The notes under the pieces were generated by a model, which saw only the letters and a list, made by a program, of their open reading frames with translations, did not search any database and was not told the origin of the DNA. From REEB470 sp032117095 (GTDB lineage Bacteria; Bacillota; Bacilli; Paenibacillales; YIM-B00363), in assembly GCA_032117095.1 (NCBI GenBank), contig JAULZZ010000123.1, forward strand, positions 1 through 29,687: a stretch of DNA of 29,687 nt, in the 5' to 3' direction. Positions 1 through 8,378 of this stretch are shown here, piece by piece. Each line of letters begins with the position of its first letter. Within the stretch, counting starts at the first letter, position 1. Both the position numbers and the translations under genes were made by a program.

Positions 1-136
1 ACCCTGTGATTGCTTCGATCGTGTTCGTATTGGCATACGCCTTCATCGGCAAAGACGGAACGGTTACAGCCAACATCACGATACTGAGCACCATGTTCAT
101 CATCTGTCTTGTCAATCCGCCTTGCATATATCGCAT
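1..136 (-). CDS. Secreted protein of unknown function, N-terminal 45 residues only (cut by the left edge)
   Basis: Reading down from an ATG at 136, an open frame runs off the left end after 45 codons. A strong ribosome binding site, GGGAGGG, lies 7 nt before the ATG. The first residues (MRYMQGGLTRQ) carry two arginines. They are followed by a hydrophobic stretch (about residues 15-30) and an AYA motif at 33-35, which is a typical Sec signal peptide with type I cleavage before NTNTIEA. What remains of the mature protein is too short to identify. It lies about 765 bp beyond addA on the same strand, so it probably has its own promoter. A weak candidate (TTGGAA, 18 bp, TAGGAT) lies upstream near 185-215. 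The signal peptide is directly seen; the secreted location is inferred. Confidence 0.6.
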   Translation of the reverse strand, partial: MRYMQGGLTRQMMNMVLSIVMLAVTVPSLPMKAYANTNTIEAITG

Positions 137-280
137 TTTTGTACCCTCCCATGATTTTTTATACGCATCACGTTTTCAAACCATACATCCTATCAGTTCT
201 GCACGCCCGCTTCCAAGTCCCCTGCTCCGTCGGGTAAACTCCCCATACTGTTTTTAATACGGGATTCGCACGATACACAC

Positions 281-409
281 CTATACCGAGGGTGACGCCA
301 TGTTTCCGTTGTCCACCCTGCCCTCCGGTGCTTGCACACTCGCCATCCCCACTGTCATCGCAAGCAAACCCGCGTACACCGCTACTTTTCTCATCATTCC
401 TGTCGTCAT
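281..409 (-). CDS. Doubtful small ORF with signal-peptide-like N-terminus, 42 aa
   Basis: An ATG at 409 opens a 42-codon frame beginning MTTGMMRKVAVYAGL. It has a positively charged start, a hydrophobic core and an SVQA motif that would fit signal peptidase cleavage, leaving only about 15 mature residues before the stop at 281. A possible GAGGAG lies 11 nt upstream, which is a poor spacing. The frame stays open further upstream through the T18 tract, where it would encode a run of phenylalanines from a TTG codon. It could be a small exported peptide, or the 5' remnant of a secreted protein gene broken by frameshift. I do not recognise a family, and chance is a real alternative. Confidence 0.22.
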   Translation of the reverse strand: MTTGMMRKVAVYAGLLAMTVGMASVQAPEGRVDNGNMASPSV

Positions 410-487
410 CCTCGTCCACGCTCCTCGTCGTTTTGATGTGACTACACAAACCGGTACACGCACCAATTTGATAATTAAAACTATAAC

Positions 488-505
488 AAAAAAAAAAAAA
501 AAAAA
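488..505. repeat. 18-bp poly(A)/poly(T) homopolymer
   Basis: Eighteen consecutive A on the plus strand, read as T18 on the coding strand, about 80 bp upstream of the doubtful 42-codon ORF. Homopolymers of this length are prone to slipped-strand length change, and also to sequencing and assembly error. Confidence 0.9.
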
Positions 506-644
506 CAATGCTTTTGAGGCATCATTTTGCGCGTTTCATCTGACATGTTGTTGAAAACCCTTACACAGAGAAATGCTTTTTGCAGGAAAAAAGAAGAATT
601 TTTAAGCGTTCTTGGTATCGTTTGAATTGCAGATAAAGTGCACC

Positions 645-746
645 TCATACGAAACACAGATTAAAAGCATCTATGCAGAGGGGGCCTTTTACGAGAAACC
701 AAATGGATTTTTAACCCATAGGATCGCTATATTCACATCGTGTTTA
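645..746 (-). repeat. Dispersed intergenic repeat, copy A (about 102 bp)
   Basis: Read on the minus strand, this matches two other places in the window (13003-13104 and 21572-21674, both on the plus strand). Shared blocks in order are GATGTGAATA, GGTTAAAAA, TTTCTCGTAAAAGG, CTCTGCATAGATG, TTTTAATC and GTGTTTCGTAT. By hand, copy A and the 21572 copy agree at about 80% of positions with one gap. The outer parts are imperfectly inverted (GGTTAAAAA inward from one side, GGATTAAAA from the other). No ORF is conserved among the copies. This copy lies downstream of addA in the transcription direction. Confidence 0.8.
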
Positions 747-810
747 GCATCACTGCGCAGGTCAACCATTTCCCGCATAAACAAACTTTTGTCCACGTAG
801 TAACTACATT

Positions 811-858
811 TTATTGGAACTTATGGAAATCACCGTTCCCAATAAAGAGCGTTTTCAT
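811..858 (-). CDS. Mini-ORF of 15 codons behind a perfect Shine-Dalgarno
   Basis: AAGGAGG at 866-872 stands 7 nt before an ATG at 858. The ribosome binding site is as good as that of dnaK, and it lies 29 nt past the addA stop. The frame reads MKTLFIGNGDFHKFQ and stops at 811. It could be the truncated start of a gene that once followed addA, a small peptide, or chance; the flanking bases also resemble the dispersed repeat weakly. No family is recognised. Confidence 0.2.
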   Translation of the reverse strand: MKTLFIGNGDFHKFQ

Positions 859-900
859 CCGTGTTCCTCCTTATGGTTTTTCACGTCGTTTGGCACCCCC

Positions 901-3900
901 TCACAACCATACTGCCATGTTCCCTGAAAAAAAGTAGAGCACCCGACGCGCTACACGACGTTGCAGTGCCTGCGAAACCCCCCATGTATACATCTCCACT
1001 TGCAAACGATATTGTTCTCGCAGTTGATCCGCAGATTTCCCGACCGTCGACTCCGTCTTATAATCCAACAAAACAAGTCCTTCGGACGTTTCAAACAAAC
1101 AATCGACGACCCCTTGGATGAGCACAAGATCTTCTCGACCATGCGCTGTATGGTGTTCGAGCGGGAGAAATGTCGTTTGCGCTCCCCCGTTTTCGAGACT
1201 GCTCAATTGGCTAGGCGTCACGCCCACACTAAACGGCAATTCCCGCCCGACAACCGTCGCTTGTTGTAGCTGTTTTCCCACGTCATGTTGCCAAAAACGT
1301 ACGATGGCTTGGGCATCCACCGCTTCTCGTTGCTTCGGGGACATCCACTCCCCCTTTTCCCATTGCATGAGCAACGTCTCGACACGCGCGCGTGTCATCT
1401 GCTTCGCTTCTGCCAGCGGAAACAAATACATCACAATGTGGTACGCCATCCCCCGTTGGGCTGGGGAAATCGTGCGTTCCAAAATAAATTGGGGCTTCTT
1501 CCAGCGGTGTGCCGACTGTTCCTGCGTAGCCGCTTCGTCCTCTTCGTCTTCTCTTTCTTCTTCGGAGGGCATTGTCCTCGCTGGCGCCACGGACGAACGA
1601 TCGACTTGTTTTCGCCACTGCGAAACCGACAGTTTTGCTTCTTGCCTCGTTGCTTCTGTGTAGGGATATTGCCATGCCATCTTTGTCCGAACGTCGTCGC
1701 TTTTGATCGTCCATGTCACTGGGACGGGTTGCTCCGTCTCCACGTATTGCATGACCGTCTGGGGCATGTATTCCGTCGTCGTCTGGACATGGTCGGTGAG
1801 TGGAGGGACTTCTTGCACCGCAGTCACCGTCTGAATGTGCCATGTCTTGATGTCTTGGGGATGTTCATGCGCACGTATGCACAACACGTCGTGTGTTTGA
1901 CACCACGGTTGCGCATCGGGATGTTGCATCACCGCTGGCATGATCCAGTCGAAAAAACAAGCCGCCCGCTGGATCGTAGTGCGCGTCAACGTCGCGGGTC
2001 GTTCATATGCCCATCGAGCCCAATCAGACATTTTTGTTGGAAAATTCTTCGATACTGTGCCACAGAGAATGAGTTTTTCTTTTGCGCGTGTCAATGCCAC
2101 ATAAAGTACGCGCATTTCTTCCGCCAAACGTTCATAGCGAAGCTGTTGTTGGATTGTCCATTGCGACAAGGTAGGGAGAGAAATTCCCTTTTCCAAATCG
2201 ATAAAACGTGATCCGATGCCGAGTTCTTTGTGGATTAAAATCGCTTGCTTTTCATCCGTTTGGTTAAACTTTCCTCCCAATCCTGCCACAACGACGATGG
2301 GAAATTCCAATCCTTTGCTCGTATGAATCGTCATCAGACGGACGACATCGTCTTGTTCACTGTGCACATTTGCAGGGGCAATGTCTTGTTCTTGCAAGCG
2401 CAACCGTTCCAAAAAACGCAAAAAATCGAACAACCCCCGAAAACTGGACCGTTCATATTCCTGCGCACGCGCCAACAACATGTGTAAATTCGCCTTGCGC
2501 ACATCCCCTTTGGGCAACCCAAACACATATTCATCATACCGCGTGTCACGATACACTTTGGCAATAAGCTGACTGACCGTGTGCTCCCTTGCATACGTGC
2601 GCCACTGTGCGAGACGCTGTACCCATGCACGAAGTCGTTCGACACCGTCCGTGGTCAATCGGCACGTCTGGGAGGACGGCGCACAGTGGACGTTTTCCTC
2701 GTTTTGTGCCGTCTCTAACGCCGCATGCATTGCCTCATACAACGTAGGCAATGTACGATCCGCTGTCCGCATCGCCACGAGCTCCTCGTCCGTAAAGCGA
2801 CTAAACGGGGCACGCAAGACCGCAGCGAGCGGAATGTCTTGCAATGGGTTGTCAATGACTTGCAGCAAGGAAACGATCGTCTGGATTTCTACCGTAGCAA
2901 AAAACCCTTCAGACAAGGAGGCATGCGCCTCAATGCCGACACGTTGCAGTGCATTGACGTACGTCGCAATGTGCGTTTTTTTGCGCAACAAGATGACGAT
3001 GTCTCGTAATTGCGCCCGTCGCAGCGCTCCTGTATGGTCATCGACGACGTAAAACGCTTGCGGGTCGTCTGGGGAGGCGGTCAATCCCCGCACGAGCCGT
3101 GTAGCGACCATGCGGGCTTCGGCCGTGCTGCTGTCGTTTTCACCATCTGCATTTTTTTCGTCTACATCGTCTGCATTTTCGTCGTCTGCGGTACGTCCGT
3201 CTTCTGCGTCGCCTTGCTCTCCTCCGTTGCACGCTTTCCCATCGATGACGTACAGCTCTGTCACGTACGCCTGCGGATGTCCGCCGGGGACATACACAGC
3301 GCCGACTTGCATGTGTGCCCGCTCATCATACGCCATTTCTGCCCCCTCTTTGGTCATGGTCGTCTGAAACAACGCATTGACGGTCTGTAACACTTCAGGA
3401 CGGGAACGAAAATTTTGTCGCAAATCGATCCGCACGCCTGTTCGTTCGCCTATACGCGTGCTGTCTGGCGTCTCCTCCCCATCGGCAAGCGGGGAAAATT
3501 GCGCATATTTGTGCAAAAAAAGCTCTGGTTGCGCCCGACGAAAGCGATAAATGCTTTGTTTGACATCGCCGACCATAAAACGGTTGCCTACTTGCCCTTC
3601 GTGCGTCACTTCTTGGCGCGCAATGCAGCGCAAAATGGTTTCTTGTACGCCGTTCGTATCTTGATATTCGTCAATGAGCACTTCGGCAAATTGACGTTGT
3701 AACGCATACGCCATCGGACTCGGTAAAATGTGCTCTGGTGTCGAAGCAGGGTCGAGTAAAAGCGCCAAACATTGATGTTCCAAATCTGTAAAATCGAGCA
3801 GTTTTCGCGCCCGTTTGCGCTGCTGATACAGGGATTCATACTCTTTTACGAGGGAAATAAGTGTCGAAATACATGGGGAAAGTTTCTGGCAACGTTGTTT

Positions 3901-4920
3901 ATCCGGAACATACCCACAAAGTACCGTTCGATCTGCCAAGGCGTTCATTTGTTCTTTGACGTCTTTACGCCAATTTTTTACGGAAGCTTGGCGCAGGGGA
4001 TCAACGTCGTGCTTGCCACTGATCCTTGGCAACTTGGTAAACTCCAGCGGACGTTGTTGTTCCACATGCGCTACCCATGCTGCGTATCCGTCTTGTCTGA
4101 GCACATCTTTCCACGTGGTCACGATGTGTACATCCGCCATGATGGCGGGGGCATACGGATAGGGCCCTCGCATCGTTTGCGTTTCCTCATACGCCCGTTG
4201 GAGCGTACGATGCCATTCCTCGAACTGTGCCAGCAATAACGCTTCGTATGCACCAAACCACGGTGGAGAAGACCCCTCCGTCCCCCACAAAGCGAACTGT
4301 GCCTCAATGCGCTCCAACCATGTGTACGGAAACGGCTGACTCCACGCATACTCATGCAAGCGCCTAATTTGTTCGACCAACAGTTCGTCGTTCACCCTCC
4401 CCCCGTACGTGTCGACGAGTTGCAAAAATGGATCGTCAGGTGCGTCAGGCGCACACGCACGATACCGTTGTTCTAACAAAGCGTCTATCGCTTCTTGTTG
4501 GAGGAGGAGTTTTTCGGTTTCTTGCACCAAGCGAAACGTGGGATCGACGTCCGTATGCGCAATTCCCGTACGCACGACATGCGTACAAAACGAATGAATC
4601 GTCATGACATACGCCTGACTAAACAACGACAGCTGTTTACGGAGATGTTGGGATGTCGGCTGTGCTTGCAACTGTGCGGTAAGCACCGTGCGCAGCCGTT
4701 GGCGCATTTGTGCGGCGGCTGCTTTTGTATACGTGACCACAAGCAAGGAGGTCAAGTCCACCCCCGACGTTTCATCCAATAGTAACCGCACGATGCGTGC
4801 AATCAGGACGGCGGTTTTGCCCGAGCCCGCCGAGGCAGCGACGAGGATGTCCGTCCCGCGTTGTTCAATCGCCGCCCGTTGTGCATGCGTCCATGTGCGT
4901 GTGGAAGTGTCGTTTGTCAT
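901..4920 (-). CDS. addA: ATP-dependent helicase/nuclease subunit A (AddA)
   Basis: AddA is the helicase-nuclease subunit of AddAB, which resects double-strand breaks for RecA-dependent repair in bacteria lacking RecBCD. The 1339-residue protein has the UvrD/Rep-type superfamily 1 motifs in order: Walker A AASAGSGKT at 28-36, DEYQDTN near 417-423, GDVKQSIYR near 451-459, then TIHTSKGLEF and VALTRAKEKL. The C-terminal RecB-type nuclease shows GVVD near 1270-1273, DYKTE near 1286, and a QxxxY-like QVEMY. The ATG at 4920 is chosen because GGAGGG lies 9 nt upstream and it overlaps the addB stop as ATGA. Two acidic low-complexity stretches (about residues 562-600, and another coded near 1523-1575) make it longer than the roughly 1230 residues usual in bacilli. 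It is the last gene of the dnaJ-addA run. Confidence 0.97.
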   Translation of the reverse strand: MTNDTSTRTWTHAQRAAIEQRGTDILVAASAGSGKTAVLIARIVRLLLDETSGVDLTSLLVVTYTKAAAAQMRQRLRTVLTAQLQAQPTSQHLRKQLSLFSQAYVMTIHSFCTHVVRTGIAHTDVDPTFRLVQETEKLLLQQEAIDALLEQRYRACAPDAPDDPFLQLVDTYGGRVNDELLVEQIRRLHEYAWSQPFPYTWLERIEAQFALWGTEGSSPPWFGAYEALLLAQFEEWHRTLQRAYEETQTMRGPYPYAPAIMADVHIVTTWKDVLRQDGYAAWVAHVEQQRPLEFTKLPRISGKHDVDPLRQASVKNWRKDVKEQMNALADRTVLCGYVPDKQRCQKLSPCISTLISLVKEYESLYQQRKRARKLLDFTDLEHQCLALLLDPASTPEHILPSPMAYALQRQFAEVLIDEYQDTNGVQETILRCIARQEVTHEGQVGNRFMVGDVKQSIYRFRRAQPELFLHKYAQFSPLADGEETPDSTRIGERTGVRIDLRQNFRSRPEVLQTVNALFQTTMTKEGAEMAYDERAHMQVGAVYVPGGHPQAYVTELYVIDGKACNGGEQGDAEDGRTADDENADDVDEKNADGENDSSTAEARMVATRLVRGLTASPDDPQAFYVVDDHTGALRRAQLRDIVILLRKKTHIATYVNALQRVGIEAHASLSEGFFATVEIQTIVSLLQVIDNPLQDIPLAAVLRAPFSRFTDEELVAMRTADRTLPTLYEAMHAALETAQNEENVHCAPSSQTCRLTTDGVERLRAWVQRLAQWRTYAREHTVSQLIAKVYRDTRYDEYVFGLPKGDVRKANLHMLLARAQEYERSSFRGLFDFLRFLERLRLQEQDIAPANVHSEQDDVVRLMTIHTSKGLEFPIVVVAGLGGKFNQTDEKQAILIHKELGIGSRFIDLEKGISLPTLSQWTIQQQLRYERLAEEMRVLYVALTRAKEKLILCGTVSKNFPTKMSDWARWAYERPATLTRTTIQRAACFFDWIMPAVMQHPDAQPWCQTHDVLCIRAHEHPQDIKTWHIQTVTAVQEVPPLTDHVQTTTEYMPQTVMQYVETEQPVPVTWTIKSDDVRTKMAWQYPYTEATRQEAKLSVSQWRKQVDRSSVAPARTMPSEEEREDEEDEAATQEQSAHRWKKPQFILERTISPAQRGMAYHIVMYLFPLAEAKQMTRARVETLLMQWEKGEWMSPKQREAVDAQAIVRFWQHDVGKQLQQATVVGRELPFSVGVTPSQLSSLENGGAQTTFLPLEHHTAHGREDLVLIQGVVDCLFETSEGLVLLDYKTESTVGKSADQLREQYRLQVEMYTWGVSQALQRRVARRVLYFFSGNMAVWL

Positions 4921-7900
4921 GGCTCTTTTCCCTCCTGTACAATACGGGCCCATACGTCGGCATCACGGTGCGGTTGTTGTTCGCGGTATGCATAGCCTGC
5001 TAGCGTCGGATCAAAGCCACATACCGAAGCGTGCGCACAAAACGTGCATGGCGTCTGTTGTTGCAGCCGATACGGCGATACTTCAATGCCTCCATTGCGT
5101 ATGTGTTGTCCGAGGTGTTGTAGTTTGCGTTCAACAAATGCGAAAAGACGGTCCCAATAGAAGGGGGGAACGGTTTTGGAATCCGCCTTAGACAACACAT
5201 CTCCGGCTTTCCACCGCACTTCGACGAGGGGAGAATACGACGTGGCTTGCTCATCCATCGCCCGTACAACCGCTAAATCTTCAACCAATAAGCCTTTCAT
5301 TTTGTGTTTTTTTAGGGTTTCTTCGGCAATTTGTGAGGGTTCTAGTGGTTTATTTTGTGAGAACAGCGGAAAATGGACAGGAAAATACACCACACCAGCG
5401 ATATGTGCGGGTTCACGAAGCCATACGTGAGAAAACGTTGTCGCTACCAAACCATACGTGAGCAATTGCAAGACCAATCCTTCATACACCCGTTGAAGGA
5501 GCAGTCCTTGCGCACGAGACTTGTAATCTACCACACGGACATATTGCTTCCCGTGCACCAGTGCCCCATCGAGTCGGTCAATGCGTCCTGAAAGCTCCAT
5601 CGTAGCTCCGTCGGGAAAGGAGATCACCAAGGGAGGCACCCGTTTTCCTTTGCCAAAGGACAATTCCGTTTCGCGTGGCGCAAATGAGCCACGTGTGTGT
5701 TGCATGCGTAGCGTGTGCACGGTACGTCTTACCATCCGTTTTAACAATACCGTCACATAGCGGTAACGTTCCGAACTGTAAAACAGTCGGTTCCTAAAAT
5801 CTTGCACGCAGTCGTCGACTGCCACTTCAACCCATGCCGCCCCCTGCGCCTCATCGAGCTGTTCCCATGACATGCCGTTTGCTAACAATTGGGTTGTGAG
5901 CCGGTGCAAGACGTCATGCACAAACTGCCCCACATCGGGACGTTCCAACCGATACCGTTTGCGTTCTGCGAGTTGCAACCCATACGTCGCAAAATGGGCA
6001 AATGGACACGCTGCAACTTTTTCTAACCGCGAAACGGTCGTATGTAGCGGGGAACCATACAAGGCGTGCACCGCCGTCTCGCTCAACGGGGTCGGGGTAT
6101 ACCGCGCCGTGATGGCAGCAAGCAAGGCGAGATGGTCTCTCGCGGAAAGGCGATGCAATTCGTTATATACCGCCCACCATACCCCTGAGATTGTTTGACC
6201 GTCCCGCGCTTGTCGTAACGCTCCCATGAGCCAGCGGGATGCCTCATAGGCAGTGCCTGCATGGGCCAGTGCGACGGTGTCGTCGGTGAAAACATCCGCC
6301 GTGCGCGGGATGACGTGTAGCGCAAGGGGATCAAGCCACTGTCGCAATTGGGTGACCCACTCCGACGGCCAGCGGACGTTGCCTTGCCCATCCACACGCG
6401 TATAACTCACAAAAAGCCCTTCTGATGGCGAAAAAGCGATCGTATACAGCAAAAATCGCTCATCGCGTACCAACCGCATCCCATCAGGGGCCAACGTACA
6501 TCCTGCTTCGCGTAGCGCCGTCCGTTCGTCCTCTCCGATCCATCCGCCCGTGTCCTGCGATGCAGGGACGACGCCCTCATTGACCCCGAGCATCCATACG
6601 TACTTTGCGGGCGGGACACGCGTGCGATCGTAATGCCCGATGAGCACTTGATCCAACGACGGCGGAATCATCCCCAGCGTCATGGTCTCAAATCCCGCCA
6701 TCAACAACGATGCGAATCGTGCAATGTTTGCCTCATCGTCTGCCAGCAACAAGACGCATTGATCGAACATGTCACACACGTGATCCCAAACGAGGCGATG
6801 TGTTTGTGCTTGTTCGTGGCAAGACGCTGCGGTCGCTTCTGCCGCCCACTGTTGGAGCGTTTGCACGACCGCCATCTGTTCGAGTAACGCATACAATCCG
6901 CATACGAGGTCGTGCATCGTCTTTGCCTCCGTCACCCACCTATCGATCGCAGTGATGCGTTGTGCAATGCGTTGCCTCGCCTGGTCGATCGCACCAGTGG
7001 GCTCCGCATAGCCGTGCCAAGGCGCATGCCACATGCGCCCACGAATGCCTCGCTCTAACACGATATTTTCTAATTCATCGCTGCCCTCCACACCGACTAC
7101 CCCCGATGAAACCACCCAGCGGGGGATAAATAGCCCTGTTTTTACCGCGCGAAAAACCGCATCATATGAAAAATCTGTCGTCACCATCTCGCATAACGCA
7201 CGCAATAATTCGCACAGGGGATGCATCGTTGCCTGACGCTTTTGGTCGAGAAAATACGCAATGTGCAAATTCGAAAATATTTCTTCAAATAGGGGAACAT
7301 ACACTTCCCACTCCCGCACCACGATGACCATGTCCTTCCAACGTACCCCTTGCTGTGCGTAGGCGACGATCGTCCGTGCGACATGGTGTACTTCCTCCCG
7401 CGGATCGGCTGCTTCACAAAGTGTCATCGTCGCTTTGGCGGATAACGTTTCACCCTCCTCGGGGGGAGTACGAGATCCGAACACACTTTCTGCATACACC
7501 CATCGTCGTTCCGCATGGGACAACAGCGAAGAGGGGGCATGCCGAAAGCCTTTTTCCACATCGCACACGACACATGCAACCTGTGTTTGTGCGTCGGCGG
7601 CGATCGCACGCAGTGAAGCATACGTGCGGGCGGTCGGATGAAACAGCTCTAATTCGTCGATATGTTCGTTGATGTCCAATGGACGAGGCAACGTCAAAGC
7701 AATCGTCACCTGAGACGCACAAGGCAACAACGCCCCAATGACCGCTTCCTCCGCTGGCGTAAACCCATGAAACCCGTCGATCCACACGCATGCCCCCGCC
7801 ATTGCTGTCGTCGTCCGCAACAACATCGCAGCATGGAGTAAAGCATCTTCGGTGACAAAATGATGTTGCGCTAGTTGAGCGTCCATGCGTGCGTACAGCT

Positions 7901-8378
7901 GCGCACACCGTTGTAATTTCTCTTGCAGCGGCGGAGAAAATTTTTCATTGTTCGCCCATTCTAGCAGTAAGGCGGTGTCTATCTGATAACGTTTGCATTC
8001 GTGATACCCCGCAAGCATACGCTGCGTCCATCCCTCGCCATGAGACCGGCCCGACAACATCGGAAAAGGACTGTCCTCCCCCAACAATACCCGATGCATG
8101 GCAATCGCTTTTCCTGTTTCATTCAAATATTGCCGTGTCGCTCCGCCCCATTGCTCGGCAATGCGTTGGGAAAACCGCCGAAAACTCAACGCTTGAATGT
8201 GCAAGGTCGCCCCAAAGCGATACACGAGCTGCCGATCGACTTCGAGCGCCATTTGCTCTGGCACGAGCAATAACAGCGGGGGATCAGACAGTTTCCGCTC
8301 CCACCGTGATGCAATGTCTTGGTACAGTCGCTCACTTTTTCCCGTTCCCGCTCGCCCCAACACAAACGTCAGCGTCAT
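4917..8378 (-). CDS. addB: ATP-dependent helicase/nuclease subunit B (AddB)
   Basis: AddB is the partner of AddA. It contributes a second nuclease and, in characterised enzymes, recognition of the Chi-like regulatory sequence, while its helicase-like part does not drive unwinding. The protein has 1153 residues, close to the usual 1160. It starts with a Walker A loop (GRAGTGKS), and the C-terminal nuclease carries GRIDRLDG and VDYKS with the aspartate at 951. The four iron-sulfur cysteines that hold the nuclease domain are all present: Cys791 in AACPFAHF, and Cys1111, 1114 and 1120 in a C-x2-C-x5-C cluster near the end. The start at 8378 is set by a G-rich ribosome binding site 5 nt upstream and by the ATGA overlap with mtaB. 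It also overlaps addA by 4 nt, so translation of all three is probably coupled. Confidence 0.97.
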   Translation of the reverse strand: MTLTFVLGRAGTGKSERLYQDIASRWERKLSDPPLLLLVPEQMALEVDRQLVYRFGATLHIQALSFRRFSQRIAEQWGGATRQYLNETGKAIAMHRVLLGEDSPFPMLSGRSHGEGWTQRMLAGYHECKRYQIDTALLLEWANNEKFSPPLQEKLQRCAQLYARMDAQLAQHHFVTEDALLHAAMLLRTTTAMAGACVWIDGFHGFTPAEEAVIGALLPCASQVTIALTLPRPLDINEHIDELELFHPTARTYASLRAIAADAQTQVACVVCDVEKGFRHAPSSLLSHAERRWVYAESVFGSRTPPEEGETLSAKATMTLCEAADPREEVHHVARTIVAYAQQGVRWKDMVIVVREWEVYVPLFEEIFSNLHIAYFLDQKRQATMHPLCELLRALCEMVTTDFSYDAVFRAVKTGLFIPRWVVSSGVVGVEGSDELENIVLERGIRGRMWHAPWHGYAEPTGAIDQARQRIAQRITAIDRWVTEAKTMHDLVCGLYALLEQMAVVQTLQQWAAEATAASCHEQAQTHRLVWDHVCDMFDQCVLLLADDEANIARFASLLMAGFETMTLGMIPPSLDQVLIGHYDRTRVPPAKYVWMLGVNEGVVPASQDTGGWIGEDERTALREAGCTLAPDGMRLVRDERFLLYTIAFSPSEGLFVSYTRVDGQGNVRWPSEWVTQLRQWLDPLALHVIPRTADVFTDDTVALAHAGTAYEASRWLMGALRQARDGQTISGVWWAVYNELHRLSARDHLALLAAITARYTPTPLSETAVHALYGSPLHTTVSRLEKVAACPFAHFATYGLQLAERKRYRLERPDVGQFVHDVLHRLTTQLLANGMSWEQLDEAQGAAWVEVAVDDCVQDFRNRLFYSSERYRYVTVLLKRMVRRTVHTLRMQHTRGSFAPRETELSFGKGKRVPPLVISFPDGATMELSGRIDRLDGALVHGKQYVRVVDYKSRAQGLLLQRVYEGLVLQLLTYGLVATTFSHVWLREPAHIAGVVYFPVHFPLFSQNKPLEPSQIAEETLKKHKMKGLLVEDLAVVRAMDEQATSYSPLVEVRWKAGDVLSKADSKTVPPFYWDRLFAFVERKLQHLGQHIRNGGIEVSPYRLQQQTPCTFCAHASVCGFDPTLAGYAYREQQPHRDADVWARIVQEGKEP

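Larger units (their letters stand above)
137..900. other. Loose intergenic region downstream of addA
   Basis: About 760 bp without a convincing full-length gene. It contains an 18-bp A/T homopolymer (488-505), one copy of the dispersed repeat (645-746), a possible degenerate repeat fragment (about 805-868), a 15-codon ORF behind a perfect ribosome binding site (811-858), and a doubtful 42-codon ORF with a signal-like N-terminus (281-409). No clear rho-independent terminator for addA is visible. The frames here are short and disagree with one another, unlike the tight coding packing of the rest of the window, so this may be decayed coding sequence or a regulatory spacer. Confidence 0.6.

Noticed and set aside
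168..449. 93-codon minus-strand frame with an acidic stretch
   Set aside because: No ribosome binding site, very low-complexity start, and a conflicting frame with the signal-like ORF at 281-409; no family resemblance.
811..900. Start of sbcD after addA, as in Bacillus subtilis
   Set aside because: The short peptide does not show the HTADWHLG motif expected at the SbcD N-terminus.
1285..2211. Long plus-strand open frame (308 codons) opposite addA
   Set aside because: It lies wholly inside addA, whose helicase motifs are clear; the translation is rich in Arg, His and Cys with no recognisable domain, typical of an antisense shadow.
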